NCBI GenBank assembly: GCA_019752635.1
Contig: JAIELX010000016.1
Span: 96,275 to 160,274, forward strand
DNA from: Candidatus Obscuribacterales bacterium
Lineage (GTDB): Bacteria > Cyanobacteriota > Vampirovibrionia > Obscuribacterales > Obscuribacteraceae
DNA: 64,000 nt
Direction: 5' to 3'
Shown: positions 46,126 through 54,086 of the stretch, in pieces
How positions within the stretch are numbered: the stretch's first letter is position 1
Layout: each line of letters starts with the position of its first letter
Notes under the pieces: model-generated
Databases searched by the model: none
What the model saw: the letters and a program-made list of their open reading frames with translations, nothing else
What the model was told of the DNA's origin: nothing
Translations under genes and position numbers: made by a program

Positions 46126-46866
46126 TTAATTCAACCACCCGCCATCGACACCAAGAATTTGCGCAGTAATGAATTGGGAGTAGTCGCAAGCCAGGAATAG
46201 AACAGCACCGGCAACATCGTCTGCAGCTCCAAGTCGCCCCAGCATTGTTCCTTGTCGATACTTTTCTTTCTGATCATCACTAAGTTCAGCGGTGGCATCA
46301 GTCTCGATGAACCCCGGAGCAACAGCATTTACGCGAATATTTCTTGACGCCAACTCTCTTGCCGCAGACATCGTCATGCCTATCATCGCAGACTTAGAAG
46401 CAGCATATGCACACATCCCTTCCGCGCCGCGCGAAGCCACCACTGAAGTAATATTGATAATCGAACCGCTCTTGTTTCGTCCCATCAATCGAGAGGCTTC
46501 CTGCAAATTCATGAGCGCGCCCAAGACGTTAACTTTGAAGAGCTTCTCAGCACTCGCGGCTGAAATCATACCCAGCATCGACGATTCAACCAGCCCGGCA
46601 TTGTTGACCAACACATCGAGTCTTTTGTATGTTTTGAAAATCTGCTGATACGCCGACTTCACTTTCTCAGCGTCGCTAACATCGCCTTCGATCGCACTGT
46701 GTTGACTAGACGAGACCTGTCTCAACTCTTCAAGCCGCTTCTCAAGCAAGTCTGATTTGGTTCCGTTGAGGACAACAGCCGCCCCTTTGCTGGCGAGCAG
46801 TCGTGCGACGGCCCAGCCGATGCCCCGGGTTGAACCGGTCACAAATGCCACCTTGCCATCAAGCAT
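46126..46866 (-). CDS. short-chain dehydrogenase/reductase, FabG-like
   Basis: NAD(P)-dependent oxidoreductase of the 3-oxoacyl-ACP reductase type. Cofactor motif TGSTRGIGWAV, NNAG, catalytic Ser in NITSVVAS, Tyr-x3-Lys in YAASKSAM, and the C-terminal DGGWLN of FabG relatives. 246 aa is normal. Its start overlaps the upstream acyl carrier protein gene by 8 nt, so it very likely works on an acyl group bound to that ACP rather than in bulk fatty acid synthesis. Confidence 0.9.
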   Translation of the reverse strand: MLDGKVAFVTGSTRGIGWAVARLLASKGAAVVLNGTKSDLLEKRLEELRQVSSSQHSAIEGDVSDAEKVKSAYQQIFKTYKRLDVLVNNAGLVESSMLGMISAASAEKLFKVNVLGALMNLQEASRLMGRNKSGSIINITSVVASRGAEGMCAYAASKSAMIGMTMSAARELASRNIRVNAVAPGFIETDATAELSDDQKEKYRQGTMLGRLGAADDVAGAVLFLACDYSQFITAQILGVDGGWLN

Positions 46867-47104
46867 CGAACTTTACACCGTGTGTTTCAAGAATCTCGAT
46901 CGACTTGGAAAAGCTGCTCAAATTCAAGACATCGTCGGTCGAGAGCATGACGTCAAACATAGTCTCTATCTCGGCGATAAGCCGAATGTGCGCCACCGAA
47001 TTCCACTCTTTGATCGAACGAAATTCAAGACTCTCAAAGTTCGAATCCTTTGGTATTTCCAGCGCCTCTACATACGCTTCAATTAGTTTGTCTCTCTGTG
47101 ACAT
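46859..47104 (-). CDS. acyl carrier protein
   Basis: An 81 aa ACP-like four-helix protein. The phosphopantetheine site is EWNSVAHIRLI, with Ser in the W-N-S-V context of dedicated (non-FabD) carrier proteins rather than the DSL of housekeeping ACP. Acidic helices AEIETMFDVMLSTDDVL follow as expected. Start: ATG at 47104, with GGGA 6 nt upstream; an in-frame TTG at 47128 is possible. Overlaps the SDR gene; together with LuxC, LuxE and the AMP ligase nearby it may carry a special acyl chain. Confidence 0.85.
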   Translation of the reverse strand: MSQRDKLIEAYVEALEIPKDSNFESLEFRSIKEWNSVAHIRLIAEIETMFDVMLSTDDVLNLSSFSKSIEILETHGVKFDA

Positions 47105-47343
47105 ACCGAATCCCAGTCTGCTAGCCAATTCCGAATATTATACCTTGCCGGCCCCCGCGCACAGATACAGATACTACCGTACTCGAGTCAAGATGTGTTC
47201 AATGACAGGAGAACGACTTGACGACCGTGCACCTTGACACCCGTAACTGAAAAGACAGCACGGACGGGGCCAGAGACCTCCAACTGGCAGAGCCATCGGT
47301 AAGCTTCTATAATGTCGAGACCGCGGGTGAAGAGGAAAGGAAA

Positions 47344-48291
47344 GTGGCGTCAACGGAAGAGGCACTAACACTATCCGTAGTGGTGCCGCTCTTTAACGAA
47401 GCGGAGAATCTACCGAAACTGGTCGAAGCATTTGGTCGACTTAGAGATTCGATTCAGCCATTCGATATGGAATTGATCTTCGTTGAAGACGGATCAGCCG
47501 ACAACACGTTTGAGCTTGCTGCGCAGGTTGCACGGCAAACACCGTGGATTACCACGCTGAAGTTCGCGCGTAACTATGGCAGTCATGCCGCCGTCGCAGC
47601 CGGGTTAAGTGAATGCCGGGGTCACTGCGCTGTTTTTATGGCCGCTGATTTTCAAGACCCTCCTGAACTAATTCCAAAGATGCTCGAAGCTTGGAAAGAA
47701 GGATTCAAACTCGTTTGGGCCGCCCATTCCAATGAAGGTTCCGGCGGAAGCGGAGCCTTCTCCGACCTTTACCACAAAATGTTCAACTACGTAGTGGCAG
47801 TTCCAGTGGTTAAGGGCGGAGTGGATTTCGCGCTGATCGATCGCGACATAATAGATATCATCAAATCCAAAGCGCAGTTGACCGAACCGCTCTTCGCCCA
47901 GGTAACCGATACCGGCTATGCGTCTACGGTCATTCGCTACCAGAAGCCTAAGCGCCAGGCAGGCAAGTCCGGATGGACAATGCGAAAGAAGATTGTGATG
48001 GCGTTTCTGACGCTGAGCTACTCTCTAAAAGCGTTACGGTGGCTGTTTTGTGCGGCTATGGTGTTAACGGCTGCAAGCGGTGCGGCAGCGATCACAACAG
48101 CGATTATGATGTTTCACCATTGGGAATTGCTGCCGGCCATTTTGTCCATAGTCTTTCTAACCGGCGCGATGATTTTAGCGATATTGGCAATTTTCCTATA
48201 CTGCGAATTTGCAGGCAGAAGCTTTGCCGCGGCGCACAAAGGACATCCGCGATTCTGTATCGAACAAACGGTTCGTTGCCTGACAAACTGA
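47344..48291 (+). CDS. family 2 glycosyltransferase, polyprenyl-phosphate type
   Basis: DPM1/ArnC-like transferase, moving a sugar to undecaprenyl phosphate on the inner face of the membrane. GT-A fold: VVVPLFNEAENLPKL, FVEDGSADNTFE, ADFQDPPELI (DxD-like) and the later YQKPKRQAGKSGWTMRKK. Two membrane helices near the C-terminus (about residues 235-258 and 266-290). GTG start behind GAGGAAAGGAAA. The deacetylase gene follows after 32 bp. ArnC-plus-deacetylase resembles the logic of lipid modification pathways (transfer then deformylation), which is suggestive only. Confidence 0.88.
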   Translation: MASTEEALTLSVVVPLFNEAENLPKLVEAFGRLRDSIQPFDMELIFVEDGSADNTFELAAQVARQTPWITTLKFARNYGSHAAVAAGLSECRGHCAVFMAADFQDPPELIPKMLEAWKEGFKLVWAAHSNEGSGGSGAFSDLYHKMFNYVVAVPVVKGGVDFALIDRDIIDIIKSKAQLTEPLFAQVTDTGYASTVIRYQKPKRQAGKSGWTMRKKIVMAFLTLSYSLKALRWLFCAAMVLTAASGAAAITTAIMMFHHWELLPAILSIVFLTGAMILAILAIFLYCEFAGRSFAAAHKGHPRFCIEQTVRCLTN

Positions 48292-48323
48292 TCGCGAAAA
48301 CTATTCACGCACGGAGAATTGTG

Positions 48324-49142
48324 GTGAGCATACTTTGGGACAAAATGTTCGACGAACCGGTATTCATGCTCACCTCCGATCAGGACTGGGCGCCGGAGTG
48401 GGCCGCAGCGGATTTCTTGCACGCTGTTAGCCAGTTTTCCGTTCCCGTACACTTGTTCCGCACTAATCCAAGCGCTGTATTCGATAAAGCTGTTTCCGAC
48501 GGAGCGGGACAAGGATGGCACCCCAATTTCTTTCCCGGCTCATCCCACGGCACCAGCGAACAAGAAGTGATCGATTGGTTGAGTGCCCGCTTTCCCGAAG
48601 CAAGAACCGCACGCTCGCATGTTTTTCACGAATCCAGCTACGAATGGGAGAAGCTTGCCGCAAGCGGAATTGTGGCAGACTCGCAAGTATGCACAGTGTA
48701 CAATCCGGAGATTCAACCATTGCTACACTGGACCGGAATTTTGCGCCTTCCGGTGTTTTTCGAAGACGACGTTTTCTACAGCCTGGAGAGTGACGACTTG
48801 GATTTGAAGAACGTTTATCGATACCTCTTCACACCAGGATTGAAGATCCTCAACTTCCACGCCACGTTCGTCGCTTGCAACATACCTTCAAAACATTACT
48901 ATGAGAGTGTTAAGAGCTCCATCTTCCCGTCGCCGCAACCAACCGGCATCTGGCGCGGACGAGGAACGCGCGGCGTCCTTGAAGAACTACTTGGGACGAT
49001 ATTAGATAAAGGATTTCACTTCAAGCCGCTTGAGGAGCTAGTCGACGACTTGTTAAGTCATATAGAAAACAATGCCGATCGTTTTCCGCGGCCCTATTGC
49101 TCAATGCGGACAGAGCGCACCAGCTCGCGAAGTAAGTCGTAG
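48324..49142 (+). CDS. polysaccharide deacetylase-like protein (WbmS-like)
   Basis: 272 aa. Begins with VSILWDKMFDEPVFMLTSDQDWAPEWA, where the Asp pair sits as in the metal-binding start of polysaccharide deacetylases, continues with SHGTSEQEVIDWL and SHVFHESSYEW (possible His ligands), and ends with LEELLGTILDKGFHFKPLEELV, typical of the fold. Best described as the WbmS/NodB-related group found in O-antigen loci. GTG at 48324 has GGAG 7 nt upstream; the longer open frame overlapping the transferase gene is not preferred. The 3' end overlaps the convergent luxC-like gene by 49 bp. Confidence 0.72.
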   Translation: MSILWDKMFDEPVFMLTSDQDWAPEWAAADFLHAVSQFSVPVHLFRTNPSAVFDKAVSDGAGQGWHPNFFPGSSHGTSEQEVIDWLSARFPEARTARSHVFHESSYEWEKLAASGIVADSQVCTVYNPEIQPLLHWTGILRLPVFFEDDVFYSLESDDLDLKNVYRYLFTPGLKILNFHATFVACNIPSKHYYESVKSSIFPSPQPTGIWRGRGTRGVLEELLGTILDKGFHFKPLEELVDDLLSHIENNADRFPRPYCSMRTERTSSRSKS

Positions 49143-50320
49143 CCATCCCAGAAACGACCGAATTGCAACGCTTGCCCGAACGGCACCATGCGATCGATGC
49201 CTCTTCCGTTTAGCAGTTCCGCAAACTCGCGCAGCTCCGCAGGTTGAAACCCGCAATAGGCTAAGGTTTGGTCTCGACGGTCAACAACATTTGCAAGCTC
49301 ATCCAAATGTCCGATCGTACACTGCGTGAAGAGACCAGCGCCATAAGCAGAACTATGAATCACCGGCGCTACAGCGTCCAACACCGTAATCTCGGGACTG
49401 AACCGACGGTATCCGGTAATTCTGTCATCATCAATTATGGCGCCATACGACTGCACCATTTTCTTGATTGCCTGAGCCGTATTTGAATGGTAGCCCCGAT
49501 TACTTACTTCTTCGCACAGAGCATTCCAGAATGGCGCAATGCATTCCTGCGAATTTTTTCCGCACCAGACAACAGATCTCGGAGAGGAGCACCCCATCTG
49601 GTCAAACCAGTAAGCATCATTAAAGAACGCCCCCGCCACGCTCAAGCGAGCCTCAGTACTTAGGACCAAATAATGTTCTGTTTTGATCAAGGCCAATGAG
49701 CTGCGGTCGGGAAAAACGAGTTCGCGCGAATGCGGCGCCAGAGGAATGGCGCGGACATTGGCGACAGTACGATCCCCTCCCCAAATCACCCGCACATCGG
49801 CCACTTCCGAGATCATCGCTGTAGCTTCGCTCGCGTGCGGGTATGTCACAGCTAACAGTTCCGCCGCCATTCCCTCAACGCTCTGCAAAGCTTCGTTTAT
49901 TATGCGACAAAGCAAATCAGTCTGGTCGGATCGACGCTGCGAAAGGCGAAGGACATTGATGTTCCCGCAAAGCGCCGACAAAAGCCATGAGTATACGAAT
50001 ATCGTGTCCACATTCGCGGGCGGCACATGAAACACCAAGCCATGCGGAACCAGTACACTACCGGCAACCTCTAGCGCTAAGAACTCCTGTTTTAGCTTTA
50101 GTAGCGCCGACCGCCTCATGAAAAATGCAAGTGCCTGCAGGTCCGGATAATGTCGACATTCCTTATCGTTGAAAAGCCGCTCCGAGATCAGTTGGGCGAG
50201 CGCCAGAAGCGCTTCGTCAAAAGGGCGACGACGGAGCCTGCGCATCGAGGCAAGCCTTTTGACCAGCACAGCTACGTCTATAGTCTCGGAACGAGGTACA
50301 AGGACTTCAATCTCGCTCAT
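49094..50320 (-). CDS. LuxC-like acyl-CoA reductase
   Basis: Fatty acyl reductase (LuxC family), reducing an activated acyl group to aldehyde with NADPH through an acyl-cysteine. Catalytic Cys244 lies in FDQMGCSSPRSV; VPPANVDTIFVYSWLLSAL and the NADPH-side GGDRTVANVR are typical. 408 aa, a little shorter than Vibrio LuxC (~480). Its ATG overlaps the stop of the LuxE-like gene. There is no luciferase (luxAB), so the aldehyde must serve another purpose; related LuxC/LuxE pairs occur in O-antigen clusters. Confidence 0.88.
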   Translation of the reverse strand: MSEIEVLVPRSETIDVAVLVKRLASMRRLRRRPFDEALLALAQLISERLFNDKECRHYPDLQALAFFMRRSALLKLKQEFLALEVAGSVLVPHGLVFHVPPANVDTIFVYSWLLSALCGNINVLRLSQRRSDQTDLLCRIINEALQSVEGMAAELLAVTYPHASEATAMISEVADVRVIWGGDRTVANVRAIPLAPHSRELVFPDRSSLALIKTEHYLVLSTEARLSVAGAFFNDAYWFDQMGCSSPRSVVWCGKNSQECIAPFWNALCEEVSNRGYHSNTAQAIKKMVQSYGAIIDDDRITGYRRFSPEITVLDAVAPVIHSSAYGAGLFTQCTIGHLDELANVVDRRDQTLAYCGFQPAELREFAELLNGRGIDRMVPFGQALQFGRFWDGYDLLRELVRSVRIEQ

Positions 50321-51372
50321 GTATTGGTCCCCGTGGTATCGCTGCAGCCTCTGAGCTCTGCTTTGGGCACGCGCCCCAAGACAAGAAAGCGCTTTCCTCC
50401 TCGTCCGCAGGACGAGTCATCGATGCCTTCAATCCTGCCTATATCCTCAGTCAATAGTGAATGACCGGGATAGCTGCCGGGCAGAATGCTGATCACTTGC
50501 AGCAGTCCTTCTTCGCCAATGGCAGCGGGTGCCAGGGTGCGAGGATTTCGCACGATGACATCGGCGAAGTTAGGCGCATAGAGAAAGCCGTCCTCTCCTT
50601 CGAGAAAGACGCTGCCAACCTGTTCCACCATTCCATAGAAGTTGTAGATACGACTCAACCCGGTTCGATCTTGCAGAGCTTTCTTGAAATCACGATTATC
50701 AACGCTCAGATTTTGCAGCTTCTTCCAGCCACCGCCATGAATCAAAACTCCTCCAGACAAGTCGATCTGACCCGGCTGCACGTTGTTGTACAGGTGTTGC
50801 CAGATCATGAACGTCATACCGGCAATCATGAACGGAGCCGAACCATGCGCCTTCAAGAAAGCATTCAACTTGTCGTGATTAACCGACATATCATCATTCA
50901 AAACAAATACGTAAGGTCTGGCAAAATTGATAAGTCCCAATACTGCGGCAGACCGCGCACTGTGCCCATGCAGAACAGATTCAGAATCAATGAACAGCCC
51001 CGGTAACCGCTGCTTCCCCAACACCGTAGACATGATGTGAGCCAGTGCTCTTGCTTGATCTTGCGCGGTCTGCCTATCCAAATAGATGCGACTGGGCTCT
51101 CCGCTCGTGCCGCTCGAGGTCAGCTTCGTAAATACATTCTCCGGACCGCAGCTCAAAAGATCATGCGTTTTGAAAATACCAACCGGAAGCATCGGCACTT
51201 GATCTAAGCGTTCTGTTGCTCCATGCTCAGTGACCGTCAGAATCGAATCATAGGCGACACAACTTGCTCTATGCCGGGCTGTCAGTTTAATCAAAAGCGG
51301 AAGCAACAATGCCTCCTTCTCGCTTTGCGAAAGGGAGTATTCAGTCATCGATAAGAAATGCTCAAGGCTCAT
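50317..51372 (-). CDS. LuxE-like acyl-protein synthetase
   Basis: Adenylate-forming acyl-protein synthetase that activates a fatty acid and passes it to the reductase. LPVGIFKTHDLLSC, the ATP-site SSGTSGEPSRIYLD, INFYGMVEQVGSVFLE and HSLLTEDIGRIEGID are family hallmarks. The ATG at 51372 overlaps the ligase stop (ATGA), and the gene overlaps luxC by 4 nt, giving a tightly coupled ligase-luxE-luxC operon. 351 aa is standard. Confidence 0.88.
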   Translation of the reverse strand: MSLEHFLSMTEYSLSQSEKEALLLPLLIKLTARHRASCVAYDSILTVTEHGATERLDQVPMLPVGIFKTHDLLSCGPENVFTKLTSSGTSGEPSRIYLDRQTAQDQARALAHIMSTVLGKQRLPGLFIDSESVLHGHSARSAAVLGLINFARPYVFVLNDDMSVNHDKLNAFLKAHGSAPFMIAGMTFMIWQHLYNNVQPGQIDLSGGVLIHGGGWKKLQNLSVDNRDFKKALQDRTGLSRIYNFYGMVEQVGSVFLEGEDGFLYAPNFADVIVRNPRTLAPAAIGEEGLLQVISILPGSYPGHSLLTEDIGRIEGIDDSSCGRGGKRFLVLGRVPKAELRGCSDTTGTNT

Positions 51373-52793
51373 TTGACCATCTCTCTGATTCGCACGTAAT
51401 CCATCTTTCCACTTGGGGTAACCGGAAGCTCCTGCTCGCATCGTACTTCAACGGCGCTGCGGTGAATGTTCAATCGAGCTGCAATAAGTTGCTTTGCTGA
51501 GGAGGGATCGAGAGAGCCACTGAACAGCACAAAGAGTTTATTGTCATCGCTTACCACAGCACACTTTTCAGACGGGAACCAACTTTCCACATCCTGCAAG
51601 TTGATGCGCTGTCCAAAAATTTTAGCAAATCGGTTCATTCTTCCCGTTATGAAGAGGAATCCGTCCGCATCCAAATAACCCAAATCGCCGGTACGCAGCA
51701 CACCACCCATGGTATCACCTAAAAGAAGGTCACCACAACTTTCAGCATACCCTTGCATCACATTCGGCCCGCGGTAAACCACTTCGCCGGACTCGCCGCA
51801 AGCGCACTCTTGCTCGATTTCATCACTGGCAAGCTTATGGGCAACAACCTTTATCGAGCCGCCAGGGACAGGCACCCCGGCGGAACCGACTTTTTCAGCC
51901 AATCGTTCTGCCGGCAATATGCACATGCGGGCGGTGGCTTCAGTCTGTCCATACATTACAAAGAACCGCCCGCCGCGCTGCTCCATTTTCTTCTGGAAGA
52001 GGGTGACAAGGTCATTCCGCAGTTTACCGCCAGCCTGGGTCAAGGTAGTGAGCGTAGGGATGTCCAGCCGCTCTAAATCCAAACGATACAAGGTTTCATA
52101 AGTGTAGGGCACCCCCGCTAGTGACGTGCAACCTTGCTCCCGAAAAACCTTCCAGAATTCGGCTTCCATCAACGCCGCCGATGTCAGAACGAAAGAAGCG
52201 CCCGAAACCAAGTGACTGTTAACCACGGAAAGTCCATATGAATAATACAACGGAAGGCTAGTCACCGCGCGCTCGCCGGATGTTATCCGCAGAGCCTCGG
52301 CAATACTGTAAGCATTTGCCTCCAGATTTCGGCGCGTTAATCGAACAAATTTCGGACTCCCGGTACTACCGGATGTCGGCAACAGTAGCTGCAAATCCCG
52401 GTGAAGAGTTTGAACCGAATCAGAGGACTGCCACCAATTTTGATAGATTCGCTTGTATCCTGCAAACTCCAACAAATGCCGCGCACTGAATTCTTCGCCG
52501 CTCTCATCCACCACGAACTCCGGTCTATAGAGCTTGAGGAGCCGCTCCTTCGCCGCCAAATCCGTTGTGCCCGCCACCAGGGCCGCGCAGTGTCCTTTTT
52601 CCAGACAAAACAAATACGCAAGCAACGTCGTCATATTGTTCGCACAGAAGCACATGATGAAGCGCTTACCACCGGGTACAACGGAAACCAGTTTCTCTAC
52701 TTCACCACGCAACTGGCCATATGAGAACCACTGCTTTCCCGAAGCATCAAAAACCGCCGGTTGAGAAGGGGACGCGTTGCTTAGCCAGCTCAT
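51369..52793 (-). CDS. AMP-dependent acyl ligase
   Basis: ANL-superfamily adenylating enzyme (474 aa) that activates a carboxylic acid as acyl-AMP for transfer to CoA or a carrier protein. P-loop LLPTSGSTGSPKFVRLT, motif MYGQTEATARM, RTGDLGYLDADGFLFITGR and the C-terminal catalytic Lys in TPSGKMDYV are all present. First gene of the luxE-luxC operon. With the ACP and SDR at 46-47 kb this looks like a loading enzyme for a dedicated acyl carrier. A TATAAT box on the reverse strand lies 135 bp upstream. Confidence 0.9.
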   Translation of the reverse strand: MSWLSNASPSQPAVFDASGKQWFSYGQLRGEVEKLVSVVPGGKRFIMCFCANNMTTLLAYLFCLEKGHCAALVAGTTDLAAKERLLKLYRPEFVVDESGEEFSARHLLEFAGYKRIYQNWWQSSDSVQTLHRDLQLLLPTSGSTGSPKFVRLTRRNLEANAYSIAEALRITSGERAVTSLPLYYSYGLSVVNSHLVSGASFVLTSAALMEAEFWKVFREQGCTSLAGVPYTYETLYRLDLERLDIPTLTTLTQAGGKLRNDLVTLFQKKMEQRGGRFFVMYGQTEATARMCILPAERLAEKVGSAGVPVPGGSIKVVAHKLASDEIEQECACGESGEVVYRGPNVMQGYAESCGDLLLGDTMGGVLRTGDLGYLDADGFLFITGRMNRFAKIFGQRINLQDVESWFPSEKCAVVSDDNKLFVLFSGSLDPSSAKQLIAARLNIHRSAVEVRCEQELPVTPSGKMDYVRIREMVK

Positions 52794-52927
52794 GCCAGTT
52801 TGCCAACCTCCGTCAATGCTCTTCCCGGTTGCCTCAACGCGTCACGATGTCATTGAGAATGAGACTTGCGCCCGAAGCCCGCTTGGCAACACGTTCGTCC
52901 TGCGCATACAAACAGGATTGGGATATC

Positions 52928-52933
52928 ATTATA
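52928..52933 (-). promoter_or_regulatory. TATAAT box upstream of acyl ligase operon
   Basis: Reverse strand reads TG directly followed by TATAAT; no good -35 box is visible at 16-18 bp. Candidate -10 of the ligase-luxE-luxC operon. Confidence 0.3.
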
Positions 52934-53044
52934 CATTACTGGCAAAAGCAGCAGCTCAAGCGCGCACCGCGCACAGTGTCACTCGCAAGTAAACAATGAA
53001 ATTGCCGCAGCAGGACTCCAATTAGGACACAACAAGGAATCGGA

Positions 53045-54073
53045 ATGTCAAAAATCTGCGCCGAAGAACTGTTAGCTCACGCAAACAAACCCGGTTACCT
53101 GCGCTGTCGCGCACTAAACTCAAGCCATCTGGCAACGAAGTTTCAACTAGAACAAGTCGGCAACAGCGCCGACATCGCAACACTGGCACCACTTTCCAGA
53201 TTACGCGGCTCATCGGATGGCCACTTGACCTATCTTGCCGACGCTTCATTCGCAGATGTCCTGAAGAGCATTTCCGGTGCAGTTGTCGTAACGAACAAGG
53301 AATTAGCGACTCTAGTCGGAACCAACGCAGCACTAGTGTGCGAAACACCGTACGATACTTTTTATTCCATCGCAGCTTACCTGGTCAGACATGATTTCTA
53401 CGACACCCTGAAAGGAAACATACACCCACGAGCAAGAATAGCCTCCACAGCAGTTATCGGAGAAAACGTAATAATTGAGGAGGGCGCGTTCATCAGTGAC
53501 TACGCCGTCATTGCGCCGAATACATTCATCGGCAAGAACACCGTTATCCGCTCGCACACTTCCATTGGCGGCAACGGATTCGAGATTGCACGAATAGACG
53601 GAAAGCGCAGCGTGGTCCCGCATGCGGGCGGCGTGTGGATCGAAGAAGATTGCGAAGTTGCATCTTCATCTTGCATCGACAAGGGACTATTTGGAGAGTT
53701 CACTTTCATTGGCAGGGAAACAAAGATAGACAATTTGGTGCACGTCGCGCATGCTGTCCAAATCGAAAACGGTTGCTCGCTAACTGCCGGCAGCCAGGTC
53801 GCAGGCTCCGCGCATTTGTGCGAAGGCGTCTGGTTGGGTCCTCACACTTCTGTAGTTCAGCATCTGACATTAGGCAAGTACTCCTACACCGGTACCGGCT
53901 CTGCCATCGTCAAGGATTTGCCCCAATACACATGGGCCTCCGGCTCGCCCGCTCGCCCACTCGGGCTAACCTGCCCTTGCCGCCGCAAACTTAGCCTCGT
54001 CGACGGAGAGGCGCACTGCGAACGGTGCGGTATTAGACTCAGAGTCGTGAACGGCATACCGGAACCGATATAG
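53045..54073 (+). CDS. LpxD-like UDP-3-O-acylglucosamine N-acyltransferase with zinc ribbon
   Basis: Left-handed beta-helix acyltransferase. N-terminal LpxD-type domain (DGHLTYLADASFADVL), then hexapeptide repeats from ~residue 125 (IHPRARIASTAVIGENVIIEEG...). LVHVAHAVQIENGC has the expected catalytic His (His226). After the helix the chain carries an extra ~40 residues with Cys310, Cys312, Cys325 and Cys328, a zinc-ribbon-like pattern not usual in LpxD. It may be a second, specialised acyltransferase for surface glycans, given the acyl/ACP genes beside it, rather than the lipid A enzyme. Confidence 0.82.
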   Translation: MSKICAEELLAHANKPGYLRCRALNSSHLATKFQLEQVGNSADIATLAPLSRLRGSSDGHLTYLADASFADVLKSISGAVVVTNKELATLVGTNAALVCETPYDTFYSIAAYLVRHDFYDTLKGNIHPRARIASTAVIGENVIIEEGAFISDYAVIAPNTFIGKNTVIRSHTSIGGNGFEIARIDGKRSVVPHAGGVWIEEDCEVASSSCIDKGLFGEFTFIGRETKIDNLVHVAHAVQIENGCSLTAGSQVAGSAHLCEGVWLGPHTSVVQHLTLGKYSYTGTGSAIVKDLPQYTWASGSPARPLGLTCPCRRKLSLVDGEAHCERCGIRLRVVNGIPEPI

Positions 54074-54086
54074 ATTCTTGCTAGTT

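Noticed and set aside
49094..52793. Bioluminescence (lux) operon
   Set aside because: Only LuxC- and LuxE-like genes are present; no luxA, luxB or luxD, and the context is glycan synthesis.
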